Source: Mayamaea pseudoterrestris
Lineage: Eukaryota > Bacillariophyta > Bacillariophyceae > Sellaphorales > Sellaphoraceae
NCBI GenBank assembly: GCA_027923505.1
Contig: BROI01000038.1
Location: forward strand, 62,001 to 126,000
Direction: 5' to 3'
DNA length: 64,000 bases
Translations under genes and position numbers: made by a program
Notes under the pieces: model-generated
Database searches by the model: none
What the model saw: only the letters and a program-made list of their open reading frames with translations
What the model was told of the DNA's origin: nothing
In this document: positions 51,201-62,266 of the stretch, piece by piece
Layout: each line of letters begins with the position of its first letter
How positions within the stretch are numbered: the stretch's first letter is position 1

Positions 51201-51976
51201 AGTATGTATTGCCGCGGTTTTTGTAATTGGACCGCTGAATCGCCGTTGGATGATTACGTCGAGGAACCTGCAGCAGTCGAACACATCGCTCAATACCGGA
51301 AACAAGAAAATAACCACCAAATTCATTTGCCTGAGAGTAAAAATGAACGGCAAAGGTGAGTTTTGCATCACTCTCGAGAAAGCATATCAAATAGTGCAAA
51401 GTCCAGAAGGATACCGCAACTTACTTCTTCCTTATTCTTGACAAGACTCTTCGGCGACATTCCCTGCAGATGACATCCAGAACTCATGACCATGATTGGC
51501 ATCATTCCAAAGTTCTTCGCCTGCAGTCGAATCGGTTTGGCCGGCATGGCGTGTCCGTTACGTCGCTGAATAATCTGGTAGCAAAAGTCTGCCGTCATAG
51601 GTGCTGCATACATTAAGCCTCGCTCGCGGCATTCACGTGGCAAGAGTTTGCTCGAATTGCCGCAATTTTGCGGCTTGGATGGCTTGCCAACCTTGACATG
51701 CTCGACCCAAAACTTGAGGACTGTTGATTCATCCCAATCAATCGCAGATGGATTAGAGCGTTGTAAATTAGGATCGAACATATTTAATTCGGCCGGTTCA
51801 ATATCTTTGATGGCTTGTCCTAAGCCATAGTCAAGAAAGTAGTTGAACGATTCAACATGAGGAGCTGCGAGACTACGGTACTTTTCCACGTCGGTTTCGG
51901 ACGGTAAATGGCCGCTACGGAAGGATGGGCATGTCTCTACTGCAGCTCGTTTGCTATTCTTGGTTACTTTGCTCAT
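48211..51976 (-). CDS. RPA2: DNA-directed RNA polymerase I subunit RPA2
   Basis: Second-largest, beta-like subunit of Pol I, transcribing rDNA. Exons are 51425-51976 and 48211-51330; the 94-bp intron (GTAAGT ... TCAG) is phase 0 and gives 1223 aa. Seen in order: the protrusion start PHVESFNYFLDYGL, the lobe/fork region QWGFLCPVHTPDGGPCG, NAVVAVLSYTGFDMEDAMILNK, the hybrid-binding lysine region PIIGDKFSSRHGQKGV, MTIGMLVESMAGKSGALHG, the C-terminal zinc site (CSRCGDML ... CRNPEC) and the anchor end YVYRYLVNELAAMNIK. Pol I identity comes from the N-terminus and the HTPDGGPCGLLSHL context. Its final codons overlap the 3' end of IPK1. Confidence 0.95.
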
Positions 51977-52222
51977 TTTTTGATACTAGAACGCAGGTAA
52001 ATATTGCATTGCTGCTGCCAAAGAACATGGCACACATTCGAAACGAATTGTTGGTCATCCAATCTCGTCTGCCCGCTGTCAGTCGTGTCGCTGCGGTTAC
52101 TTTGTGTACCGGTGCGATGTGTCGACGAAGTTGAACACGGAAGATCGCGCGCCAACGTCGGCCAAATCGCAGCTGCCTCGTTTGTTGCCATCTTCCTTGA
52201 TCACCAACAACCAATAAGCACC

Positions 52223-52828
52223 ATGATGAAGACTGCGCTACTCGCTTCTCTCTTGAGCACTACCGCCGCCTTTGCTCCGGCTCAGAATGCCAAGACCGCT
52301 TCGGCATTGACGGCGGAGAAGAGCCCGGCCATGCCATTCCTTCCCTACCCAGAGAACCTGCGAGGATATATTGGAGACGACATTGCGTTTGACCCACTTC
52401 GCATTAGCGACTATTTCCCCATGGACTATTTGCGCGAAAGTGAAATTAAGCATGGACGCATCTGCATGGCTGCCATTGTTGGCTTTATCACGACGGATCT
52501 TGGCATCATTATTCACCCGCTCGGCAAGGGCTTGAGCTCGATTGCGGCGCATGACGTTCTCGCCGAGAAGGGCGTCATGGGAAATGTTTTGCTGTGGATT
52601 GGCATTACCGAGATGGTTTCCTACATTGCTGTTGCGGAAATGCTACAAGGATCCGGCCGAGAGCCAGGATACTTTGGATTTGGCACCAAATTCTTGGAGA
52701 AGAAGAGTGACGCCGAGGTCAAGAAGATCAAGTACCAAGAGATCATGAATGGACGTTTGGCAATGCTTGCCTTTGCTGGAGCCGTCACGCAATCCGTCCT
52801 TTACGAAAAGGGATTCCCATACTTTTAA
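52223..52828 (+). CDS. Fucoxanthin-chlorophyll a/c light-harvesting protein (FCP), intronless
   Basis: Thylakoid antenna protein of 201 aa. Signal peptide TALLASLLSTTAA ends in the ASAFAP-type motif TAAFAP. The first membrane helix carries the chlorophyll-binding ESEIKHGRICMAAIVGF, the second is VLLWIGITEMVSYIAV, and the third has the paired EIMNGRLAMLAFAGAV. The ending VLYEKGFPYF is also the FCP type. Start taken at 52223; in-frame codons back to 52004 are leader. Its neighbour at 53082-54011 is a convergent paralogue. Confidence 0.97.
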   Translation: MMKTALLASLLSTTAAFAPAQNAKTASALTAEKSPAMPFLPYPENLRGYIGDDIAFDPLRISDYFPMDYLRESEIKHGRICMAAIVGFITTDLGIIIHPLGKGLSSIAAHDVLAEKGVMGNVLLWIGITEMVSYIAVAEMLQGSGREPGYFGFGTKFLEKKSDAEVKKIKYQEIMNGRLAMLAFAGAVTQSVLYEKGFPYF

Positions 52829-53081
52829 GGCGCAAGAATTTGTTGACATAATAAGATAGCAGCGATAGCTCATGCGTTTGTCTTACATGTACATACAGCT
52901 ATTTGAATGCGTAGTCAATGACGAAGCAACGAGGCGTATATGGGTTGAAAGACATAAGAGTAGATATTTCGTAGTATAGCTAACAAAATGTTAAGGGACT
53001 GTTCGTGTAACAAGAGTCATGCAGTCTTTCTATTTACGATAGCAGAAAACTATGGTCGTTTACTTCGCAAAAGCACTACCT

Positions 53082-54011
53082 TTACACGTATGGGAAAGGG
53101 CCTTGGGTCAAAACGGCTTGGGTAACCTGCAATGATCAAGGGAGCAATTGACAAGTTGTGAGCGTACTGTCAATCAATCATATCTTTTAACTCGCAAGAG
53201 CGCGACCGCAAAATTGCCAACGTACCATTCCCGAAAAGGCAAGCATGGCCAATCTTCCGTTAGTCAGTTCCTTTAATTCCATTTCTTCCTTCTTCTCCTT
53301 GGAGGCACCCTTAAGGAAACCGACCGGGTCGAATCCGAAGTAACCTGGTGCACGACCAGATCCTTGCAGCATTTCGACGACAGCGATAGAGCTAATGACT
53401 TCTGCCAAACTGACCCAGAGTAGAATTTGTCCCATGGCTCCCTGTTGGACAAGAGCATCATGCGCCGTAACCGATGTCAAGCCATCGTATGCCTCGGGCA
53501 CAGGGTAGACTCGAAGACCACAGTCAACGGCAGCAAAACCAGCAACGGCCAACATGGCTTGGCGAGAGTGTTTTAGCTCTGCCTCGCGAAGGAAATCCAT
53601 GGGAAGAAAATCCGAGAAGCGAAGAGGATCAAATCCAGCATCACCGACGTATCCAGCGAGGTTGGGCGGGTACTCCAAAAAGGGAAGTGCTTGACTTGCA
53701 ACGTACTTTGGTGCAGCCGGAGCAGCTGGTTCCGCTGGTGCTTCAACGGCGGCAGCGGCATCCTCGAACAATTTTGAGGTAGCTCGTCCTGTATAATTGC
53801 AAGACGAATAAATGATAAGACTACTACTTATACCCTCTCAATTGAAACACGGCGAATAGTTTCTGGTGGCAGTGGAAGACTATCAATCTATCAACGCAAT
53901 AAATTGCAGCAGCATTTTCCATAGAAATGGTCCCCACGTAGACATACCATTAGATGATGGTGCAAAGGCCGCAGCCGATGCTACAAGTGACGCGTAAAGG
54001 GCAATCTTCAT
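53082..54011 (-). CDS. Fucoxanthin-chlorophyll a/c light-harvesting protein (FCP), three exons
   Basis: Second antenna protein, 223 aa, exons 53948-54011, 53226-53788 and 53082-53126 on the minus strand. The first exon encodes only the signal peptide with AAAFAPSSN, and the last is a 15-codon microexon (VTQAVLTQGPFPYV) joined by GTACGT/GCAG, so a naive frame would end with a false tail. Motifs are REAELKHSRQAMLAVAGF in helix 1, ILLWVSLAEVISSIAVVEM in helix 2 and ELTNGRLAMLAFSGM in helix 3. An Ala/Pro/Glu spacer after exon 1 (VEAPAEPAAPAAPKYV) is absent from the neighbouring FCP. Convergent with the FCP at 52223, 253 bp between stops. Confidence 0.95.
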
Positions 54012-54201
54012 GGTTACTTGGTCCAAGTCGCAGCAACTGCACGTAGCGGCGTGAGGCGAGCGCCAAGCGCGCACACGCAGGAAGACCGCGATCTTGGAGA
54101 TTCAACTTGCATCGCGGCGGAAAATTTCGATTTGGTGGCTGAGCTTTTTCATTACCGGTAGGACCCCATTCAAGCCACTTTTCTGTCGCGCCAAAATCAC
54201 C

Positions 54202-55166
54202 ATGGCGTGCCGCCGCTCATTCAAGTCCATGACACTGCACAAATGCTCGCTCTGTTGCCTCCTTCTTCTCCATAATACAATCGCCTGGGTGAATCAACAA
54301 CCCACAAGGTTTGTGGCTTCCCAAACAGCCAGAATGGCCTCGAAAAGTAACTCGGGCGAACAGCATCATTCATCCGATTTATCCAATGCCACCGAGTCTA
54401 GCACTACGGACAGCATACGAATTCTTGGTGTCGGAGGAGGAATAGGATCCGGAAAAAGCACAGCATGCAAACTACTTGCGAATGAACTTGGTTGTATGGC
54501 GCATATTGGTACGTATCGGAGCAGTTTTACTCGTAGCTATCTGGACTTCTGGAGCAATTTGAATGATCTCATTCATCGTGTTAATCTCTACTACCGGTAG
54601 ACGCCGACGCGGTTGCTCATACAGTCTACCAGCCCGGCAGCCAATGCATACGCGATATAGCCAAACAGTTCGACTCCGGCATTGTTCAGGAGAATGGTGA
54701 GATTGATCGCAAGAAGCTTGGCTCTATTGTATTTTCTGATCGCGGAGAAATGAAGAAGCTGGAAGCCATTGTCTGGCCGCACACCAAGGGCGCGATTTTG
54801 AGGGAAATCGAAACAATCAAGTCAGAGAAAGGAAACGGCAGGGCGCAATGTAAATACCCAGTTATTGTCGTGGAGGCGGCCATGCTTTTGGATGCAGATT
54901 GGAACGATTTCTTAAATGGTCTTTGGATTGTCACGACGCATGCCGATAATGCACTAAAACGTCTAATGGAGACGCGAAATCTCTCTCAGGAGGAAGCGCA
55001 GAAACGAATAGACGCCCAAGTAACTCGCCGCGGTGTTTGCAATTTAGCGGAAGAGATTGACCGTGGCTTAGTGTCGGCAGTGATTGAAAACAACGGCGAC
55101 ACGAAAAAGCTGCTAAACACGTTAGCTATCAAACTAGAGGATAAAGATTCATGGTATAAACTGTAA
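54202..55166 (+). CDS. coaE: Dephospho-CoA kinase
   Basis: Last step of coenzyme A synthesis: phosphorylates dephospho-CoA at the 3' ribose hydroxyl with ATP. Exons 54202-54508 and 54601-55166; the 92-bp intron (GTACGT ... GTAG) joins HIG to DADAVAH, an expected family block. The P-loop GVGGGIGSGKST is near residue 77, followed by DADAVAHTVYQPGS, IVFSDRGEMKKLEAIVWPH and VVEAAMLLDADW, all typical of CoaE. An N-terminal hydrophobic stretch (SLCCLLLLHNTIAW) suggests a signal, so the product may be organelle-targeted. 290 aa from ATG 54202; a later ATG at 54229 is also possible. Confidence 0.92.
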
Positions 55167-56561
55167 TTACAATATAACAAGTCAGATCTTTTTACATGGC
55201 TGGGAATGCAATTTGATCTGGATGGAGTGGAAGGCACCTTGGCCAGTCTCATTTTCTGTGTCACGCCAATCGAAAGCTAGTTTTGAGCAAGCGTGCTTCA
55301 TTTCCAGTGAATCTGGTGATTGTCTCTTGAAAAAGTCGCACCATGTTAACGGTGTCAAGATGGCTTTGGCATGTGTCGGCAACAATAATTTGTGTGCGTC
55401 GATTGTCGAATAAATGTGGCGTCCTTTGACACATGATAGCCTGAACATGTGTGCAGGCAGTAGTGACTATATATAGATTGTTTATATTGTATTCAAATGG
55501 TTTGTTACGATATGGAACGAGCTATTTATTCAGAGTGGTGAATGGCGAATCGCACCACCTTACGTCCGTCGCGCTTATAGGCGACACGTCCGGTTTATCG
55601 AAACCCTCGGCAGACTCAGCAACTAATGGTACAGTATCATCTTTTGTTTGTTTGTGAATAAAACTCCATGTGACATCCACTGGTTCATGCGTGGAGTGAA
55701 TAGTGAATCATAGTCTTCGTCGCAGGGTCTCGCAGAGTGCAGAAACAAACCTTGGACTTTGGCTTAAAGAAGGGCGATCTAATCAAGAGCAAGAAGCTTT
55801 CCAATTCTTTACTTCATTCTCGACACGCAATATAGTCACGAGGTTTATTCGAAGATCCATTGAACTTAAACGAATGGTGAATGAGCAACGTTGGACCTTC
55901 TGACGCTTGACGTTGGCTGATGACGACGAGCAAAGCGACGTAGTAGCTTAACAATTTTTATCCTTCGCTTATCATTAATGGATCAGCTACAAATGACAGA
56001 AACCTAGCCGTGCAGATTGTAGATAGTGTGATAAAAGTCTTACTGTCAAGGAGCAATGGCGGAAAGTTATGCGTCGCGAAACCAAGCAGTGGATGCCCAG
56101 CACCGCAGCGGCGACAGAGCTGAGAACCGGTACGATTATGTGATGCACTCTTTGGATCACAGTGCCAAAAACTTTGATTTTCAAAGTTTTTGGACTACAC
56201 TTTGTCTTACAGTGCCAATAACTTTGATTTTCATTGACATTTTGTGAGTACACTAAGCCGTATAGTGCCAATAACTTTGATTTTCATTGACTTTTATGCC
56301 TACTCTTTGTCTTACAGTGACAATAACTTTGATTTTCATTGACATTTTGTAGGTACACTTTCTATTACAGCTATAGCACCTTTCATGATATTCGTCGTGA
56401 ATAGATGTACTGTAAACGCTACAGTCACTTGTGAGGCAGCGCAACAAAGTCGACCATGAAGATCCTGTGCCTCCAGCAATTCTACTCAACAGTCTCGTCG
56501 TCTCTCGGTAGTTCAATACAACCTTTCAATCCATTAATCGCTTGCAAATCATCAATCTGAC
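55167..56561. other. Intergenic stretch with the family B array
   Basis: About 1.4 kb between the CoA kinase and SEC15. Short frames (for example 55213-55413) show no domain. The 50-53 bp tandem array at 56161-56370 is the only clear structure. Confidence 0.5.
56161..56370 (+). repeat. Four-unit 50-53 bp tandem repeat (family B) with an inverted repeat
   Basis: Units begin at AGTG(C/A)CAA at 56161, 56211, 56264 and 56316, each containing AACTTTGATTTTCA(T/A) and in three units TTGACATTTTG or TTGACTTTTA, followed by CACT and the next unit. The first unit additionally contains a perfect 13-bp inverted repeat with a 3-bp loop (arms 56165-56177 and 56181-56193). Located about 190-400 bp before the SEC15 start. 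Confidence 0.93.
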
Positions 56562-59500
56562 ATGTCGGAACGCAAGCTTGTTAATCCCGAAACTCCATCG
56601 GGAGTAGCAACTGCAGCAAATACTTCTGCTTCCACTGCAGCAGCTGCTCGAAGCACTGCTGCTCCTCCAAGCATGACACTCCGAGCTCGTCGTCGTCGCG
56701 AGGAAGCAGTCAGACGTCTTGTCGCGGACGTTCAATCGACTGGAGTTTCCGCCACTGGAACTTCCTGGGAGCGTTCCGATGGTACAACGTCAGCAGCAGC
56801 ATCCAGTCGCGAGACGCAGGATTGGATTGTTGCTTGCACCGTCGCGACGGCACTGGAGAAGGGACTGGATCGAGATCTTCACGCGGAACTGGTACAGGAA
56901 GCCAAGGATAACGCCGGACGCATTGGTCAAATCTGTCACGACCACGCTGACGTATTTCTAGCTAGCGTTGCCAAGGTTGCAGCACTAGCCACGCCGAGTG
57001 CGGATTTGGCCAATGGTTTGCGCGACGCATGGAAGGAATTAGAGCACAAGACTTCTGGACCAATGTGCAACGCTGGTACGCAGTGGGAGGACGCCTGTCA
57101 GTCTTATGCGAGGGCAAGAACCTTGCAAATTATGGTGCAGGCCTGCAAAATGGTGGCAGTACAGTTGGAGCGGGCCCGCAAGCAAGCGACGCAGGGACGA
57201 CCGCGGGCGGCGCTCGATGCAGTTGACAAGGCACGTAAGGCTTTAAGCATGCCTATGCAGGAACTGATACTGCAGTATTCCGGATCGAATAGTGGGGACG
57301 CCATTAATTTGTGGAAGGAGGCGACTGCTGGGTCGTCTGGATCCATGGCCTTGGCGTCGCCGGCCAAGGATGGATTTGACAAGGAAGATGGCACGGGCAA
57401 AAGTGACAGCGACAACAACAACAAGATGCTGCTCAATCTTGAACAAACTCCTTTTGGACAGAGAGCTTTGTTAATTTTACCCAAAATTGAGAATGAGGTG
57501 CTCATGAATGCCCGACGCAATCTCAACAGATGGTTCTTGTCGTTGCGGAGTGGCGGCGATGGCGCCCGAATCGGTCGGGCTGTATTAAGGCAATGCGCCG
57601 AGTCGGTATCGATTGGTACAGGACAGCTGGGTTTGGGAGGGCAGTTGCCGTCGGCTTATGTTTGGCGAGCAAAGACGGCGGATAATCTCATGGCTCGCTT
57701 GCATCAAACGGGCAAGGTTGCCAGAGCCGTTCGACACGGATACTGGTTTGACCGAGATGCCAACAAGGAATCAGAGCGAATAGAAGGGTTCACAAAAATG
57801 GGCATGGAACGTCGCGCTGAAGCTGTCGCGTCTGCGTTTGGATGGTATCGTTGCTGGGATGACGCAGCGGCCCTCCTCGTCGATCCGAGTGAATTCATGG
57901 ATGGAGACTCGAGCAAGGCTGGGCTAAGTGGGAGCCGACATGGATTAAGTGGAAGCAGGCATGGAGGATTGAGTGGGAGTCGACATGGAATGCGAGGAAG
58001 TCGACATGGCAAGCGTACGCTTGGATTTCGGGCGACGACAAGCAGCAGGAGCCAGGCGTTCCAGGATATTTCGTCGACGCTCGGACCCGCTGGGGCCGCC
58101 GTCATGGCTACCACAGCGACGAGTAAATGGGGTGACTTGCTCCTTCCGCCGATTTTGCACGACAAGGGATCGAATAGGTACGATGGAAGATTTATCTTGA
58201 TTTTGCGATTGATACGAGGCACAAGTTGAATGACAATAACTCACCATGTATACCAAATGAAACAACGCGCAGGCAAGAAGAGGACGATAAACTATTGATG
58301 CTCGCTGAATCGGTTCACCCAGTGCGTCGAGCGGAACTTGCGTTTAACTTGCTAGGTCGGTCACAAGAGTTTGTCGCCTATTATGAACACAATCGTTTCG
58401 GCGAGATGATCATCAGTGACAGCAAGGAAGAGAAGAAAAGTACACTTTCATCGCTCACTGGTGACGACGTTACTGTCGGGACGGATCGCATCTTCTTTGC
58501 TAAGACCTTTCCGCACTTGTGCGCCAGCGTCGTGGGTTTCAGTGCTGTTGAAGCAGCCTTGGAACTTGGCACCTTTTCTGATGATCTCGAGGAGGACAAG
58601 AACATGCGGAAAGGCATGGCAGGAAATGCCAAGTCTAGTTCCATTAACCACAGCCGCTTTCGCGAGTCTTCCGAGCGTTATGAGCGATCACTGATAAGTG
58701 AATTGGGCCGTGTGGTTCGCAGCAGAGCCATTCGCGGAAGCTTGGCCGAACTGGTTAGATCTTCGGCCATTATGGCTGCTTTTCGCGGCTCGCTAAAGGT
58801 AGTCCATCCCAGTTCTACAACTCGCCGTCACGATAAAGATCTCATGGCGCTCGATGTGGACATCCTGGTCACAGCTGTCAAGATTGCGCAGGACGAACAG
58901 CTCCGGGCGACTAGCGCAAGTAAGTGCTTGCATCTGGTCCACATTTTGGCAGTTTATGTTTGCTGGTCTAACAAGTATATGTTTAATTTCTCATGTACAG
59001 TCGTGGCTGATGATATCAAGATTCCAATGCTCGTTTCCGATGCGCTCAGTTCGCTACCTATGTACGGACACTCGCCAAAGGCGACTACTGGCATTCCCGA
59101 GCCAGAAGAAGTTGGTCTTCCTTTCGGACTGGTGCAGATGAAGCAGATCCCGCAAAAAGCCGACACGGACCTACAAGAGCAAGCTCGAACAAGCTTCAAC
59201 CGTGCTCCTATAGATGAAGTATTTACGTTCTCCGCGTCTGTTCCAGTGGTTTTGCGTGCCCTCCACGCCCGAGCCATTGCGATTGCTGCCTTTGCGCTCA
59301 CTCAAGAAGAGCTGGGTCAAAAGTTTCCCGAGAAAAAAGGAAGTCCAGCCGCTGGCTTCGTGCTGGATTGTGTAGAAGAGTGCATTAATGTCACGGCCAT
59401 TGGCCTAAAAGACACAGACAATGTTCTCGAGGAAGGCTCAGTTGAAAAGGCAGTCCAAGTCATGGCCAATATTTCTGCGTTGCAGCATTGCTTGCCTCGA

Positions 59501-60283
59501 TTCTTTGGGACTTTGATGCGAGGCTTGTGCCACATTGGGTTGATTCGGGCTGACGAGCTAGAAGAAACTTTTGCGTATGCCGAAAAGACGCTGAAGGGAG
59601 CTGACAAAGCTTGCGACGCTCAAGTCGGCAGCACATACAGTCTTGTTTACGAGATTTGTCGCAATAAAATTGATTCTCATTTGAACTATGCACTCGAAAG
59701 CTTCAACTGGATTGCCAAGACTGTGCGCGACACTCCAAATGCATATTGCGAGGGCCTGATTGGTTATCTTCGCTCCGTTTTTGCCTCGCTAGGCCCAATG
59801 GACGAAGGATCGCGTGCAGGTTTACACTTCAGTTGCTTGGGTCACGTTGCGGAGCGCTTGGTGAAGCTTCTCGCTGGGAAACCGGGTGATACAACTACCT
59901 TTGACGATTCCGGTTTACCACCGTTAAGTCGCATTGACGCATTTGGACTCAAAAACCTTCGTCAGGATTGCCAAGCCTTCCAAGATTTTGCTGATGCTCT
60001 AGGTATTCCGCAGCTAAGCGACTGCTTTAATGAGCTCAAGACTTTGACAGATGTCATGTTGGACAAGGAGCTTCCAATGCTGTTGCTGCCTGAGAATTCA
60101 GCTATTCGCCGCCGCAAGTATCCCATTTTAAGCTTGGAGAAAGTTGGAAATATCCTTGAAAAGTACGTTGGAACTGGCCTTGGGGACAAGCTGATGGGTG
60201 GCGGTGGTCGCAATGTCGACATTCTCTTCATCGACAAAAAGGAAGTTGGTCAACTCGTAAAAATTGTTAGAAGTCAGTTTTAA
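56562..60283 (+). CDS. SEC15: Exocyst complex subunit SEC15
   Basis: Tethers secretory vesicles at the plasma membrane; Rab effector of the exocyst. Exons 56562-58177, 58273-58919 and 59001-60283 (introns 95 and 81 bp) give 1181 aa. The 81-bp intron (GTAAGT ... TACAG) is stop-free and in frame, so an ORF caller would read through it. Diagnostic blocks: ENEVLMNARRNLNRWFLSLR in exon 1 (the Sec15 helical IENEVxxxAxxxLNxWL pattern) and FPHLCASVVGFSAVEAALEL in exon 2, corresponding to the Sec15 IVGFFVVE. Just before the first junction is a low-complexity run of GLSGSRHG-type repeats (about residues 454-484). The N-terminus is Ala/Thr/Ser-rich. Confidence 0.85.
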
Positions 60284-60683
60284 GATGATTGAATAAGCTT
60301 TGAAAATGCCATCTATTGTACGTTTGTAAGTGCGTCTTGTGATGTCATTTGAATGACGAGACTGCAGGAACTCACTATGCAAGTGAGGTGCAATGGTAAG
60401 CTCGCACAGCAATGTTGTTGGCACCAACCTTGTGCAAGTTGGGCTTACACTTGCAACGGTATTTAATATTTATGATTTGACCAGTTGATGTTAAAGTTTT
60501 CCTCGAAGCTATAGCACAACACATCATCTACCGGTATCAATAGCTACTTCTGTCCGTCGGATCGCAGCGGTAATGGCTGCGGCGCGGGAACCGCGACAAA
60601 TGGCGCGCCATCCGTGAACAACCAACCTTCGTCACACCCGCCGTCATCGCTCCCGTCCAGCCGCTTTTTATTTTTAAACAATA
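60284..60683. promoter_or_regulatory. SEC15 to DHHC intergenic region
   Basis: 400 bp between co-directional genes. It includes one TACCGGTA palindrome at 60529 and no recognisable RNA or repeat array. Confidence 0.4.
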
Positions 60684-62159
60684 ATGTTTCGTCGTGGCAA
60701 GCCATCCAATCGGCCAGAAGCCACAGTATTGGTTGAAAAGACTGCATCGACTGCCGTAACGACAACGACGAATGGAGGCAGCAGCAGTCTTGCGCTTTCT
60801 CCAGTGATTGCCGTCGCGCAAGTCAAGCGAAATTTCCTCGGAACAGGCCCCTTTGACAAGCACTGGTTCAACTATGACTGCTGCGGCATTGTATGCGCCT
60901 TATTTACGTACATGCTGCATGTATATGGCGTGTACTGCGTGTGTGTCGTGCTGGTGCCGCCGTGGATGAGTGAGTTCTACGAGATCATGACAATGGACGG
61001 TTCGACGCAAAAGACTCGCTTCTTGACAGCGACTGGTCGCTTCACATCAACGCTCTTTTGCTTGCTGGCATTCCTGGCTTGTGCTGCACACTTCAAGGCC
61101 ATGACGACCGACCCGGGAGCAGTTCCTCCAGATGCAAGACCTCTTGCTGATCCTGCTGACGATGTTTTTCAATCGAAGCAGCAGCAAGAGTCAACAGATG
61201 CTGGCTCAATCAGTACGATGAGCAACAGTGATGGAATTTTATCGTCATCAGATATGGCCAGTGTTACCAGTAAGGCAACGTCTCTCGAGGCGGCACACGT
61301 TGAATCGTTGTTGACGACGCCATCCAAGACGAAGCGGCTATGCCGGAAATGTAAAGCGTTCAAACCTCAAAGAGCGCATCACTGCAGCGTTTGTCGAAGG
61401 TGCATCATCAAGATGGATCATCATTGCCCATGGTACGTCTTTATAGACGCCGTCTATTGTTGTGACAAGGTGTTCGCAAAACAGGTGTTTCGCTCACCTT
61501 GCCCTTTTACATTACTCAGGGTCAACAATTGCGTTGGAATCGGCAACCACAAGTATTTTTTGCTCTTTTGTTTTTACACCTTTCTCACCTGCATAGTCAG
61601 CTTGATACTTGTGGTATTTCGATTCTCGACATGCGTTTCTAATCATCGCAGCCACTACCACTACCATCGTGGTGGCTCGCATGAGGAGCAAGTAGCGAGT
61701 GCTGCTGCAATGGCAGGATCAACTGCCACGCAAGCATCATGCTTGGACCAACCGTCGGACCTTTTACTTGTCTTGGGACTTTTAATTGAGGCACTTTTGT
61801 TTGGCATGTTCACCAGTTGCATGATGGCAGATCAGATGGAAGTCGTCTACACCAAGTTGACGCACATTGATCGACTCAAGGGAACTGAAGTGGGAGGCAA
61901 TTTGCAGGGCGTTGCAGAAGTCTTTGGCGTTGGCCGGCGACGAGAAAAGGATGACAGGTTTCGACCCGACTGGCTGTCGCCATTTCACAAGATTTGCTTT
62001 CCAGAGAGTGTAAATGACCAAGTCATGGGCTTTTGTCGGCCGATACTTAACAATTTGGGATGCACTAATAGTAGCGGCATTAAGGAGACGGAACTATCGA
62101 CAACGCCGTTGAATGGAACAAGCAACAATGGACGAAGGCATATATCCGATCTTGTCTAA
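60684..62159 (+). CDS. DHHC palmitoyltransferase (zinc-finger S-acyltransferase)
   Basis: Membrane enzyme that attaches palmitate to cysteines. Exons 60684-61432 and 61520-62159; the 87-bp intron (GTACGT ... CTCAG) is in frame and stop-free, and removing it restores the motif [19 protein letters not shown]. The 462-aa product has two membrane spans before the CRD ([34 protein letters not shown]) and at least two after ([34 protein letters not shown]). The cysteine-rich domain [26 protein letters not shown] is complete, as is the TTDPGAVP motif after the second span (the family's DPG). The C-terminus is polar. Substrate is unknown. Confidence 0.94.
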   Translation: MFRRGKPSNRPEATVLVEKTASTAVTTTTNGGSSSLALSPVIAVAQVKRNFLGTGPFDKHWFNYDCCGIVCALFTYMLHVYGVYCVCVVLVPPWMSEFYEIMTMDGSTQKTRFLTATGRFTSTLFCLLAFLACAAHFKAMTTDPGAVPPDARPLADPADDVFQSKQQQESTDAGSISTMSNSDGILSSSDMASVTSKATSLEAAHVESLLTTPSKTKRLCRKCKAFKPQRAHHCSVCRRCIIKMDHHCPWYVFIDAVYCCDKVFAKQVFRSPCPFTLLRVNNCVGIGNHKYFLLFCFYTFLTCIVSLILVVFRFSTCVSNHRSHYHYHRGGSHEEQVASAAAMAGSTATQASCLDQPSDLLLVLGLLIEALLFGMFTSCMMADQMEVVYTKLTHIDRLKGTEVGGNLQGVAEVFGVGRRREKDDRFRPDWLSPFHKICFPESVNDQVMGFCRPILNNLGCTNSSGIKETELSTTPLNGTSNNGRRHISDLV

Positions 62160-62266
62160 TTCAGCATGGCGCTACGAGGTTCATGACATGGAACAACAAC
62201 GTGAAAATAAGCTATAGCATTTACAAGTTTACCATCTATCAGAGCACTTTTATAAGAACCACATGA

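Noticed and set aside
53187-53225. Apparent C-terminus RWQFCGRALAS of the second FCP
   Set aside because: It is intron read-through. The GTACGT donor and the GCAG acceptor at 53127 join to the normal FCP ending in a microexon.
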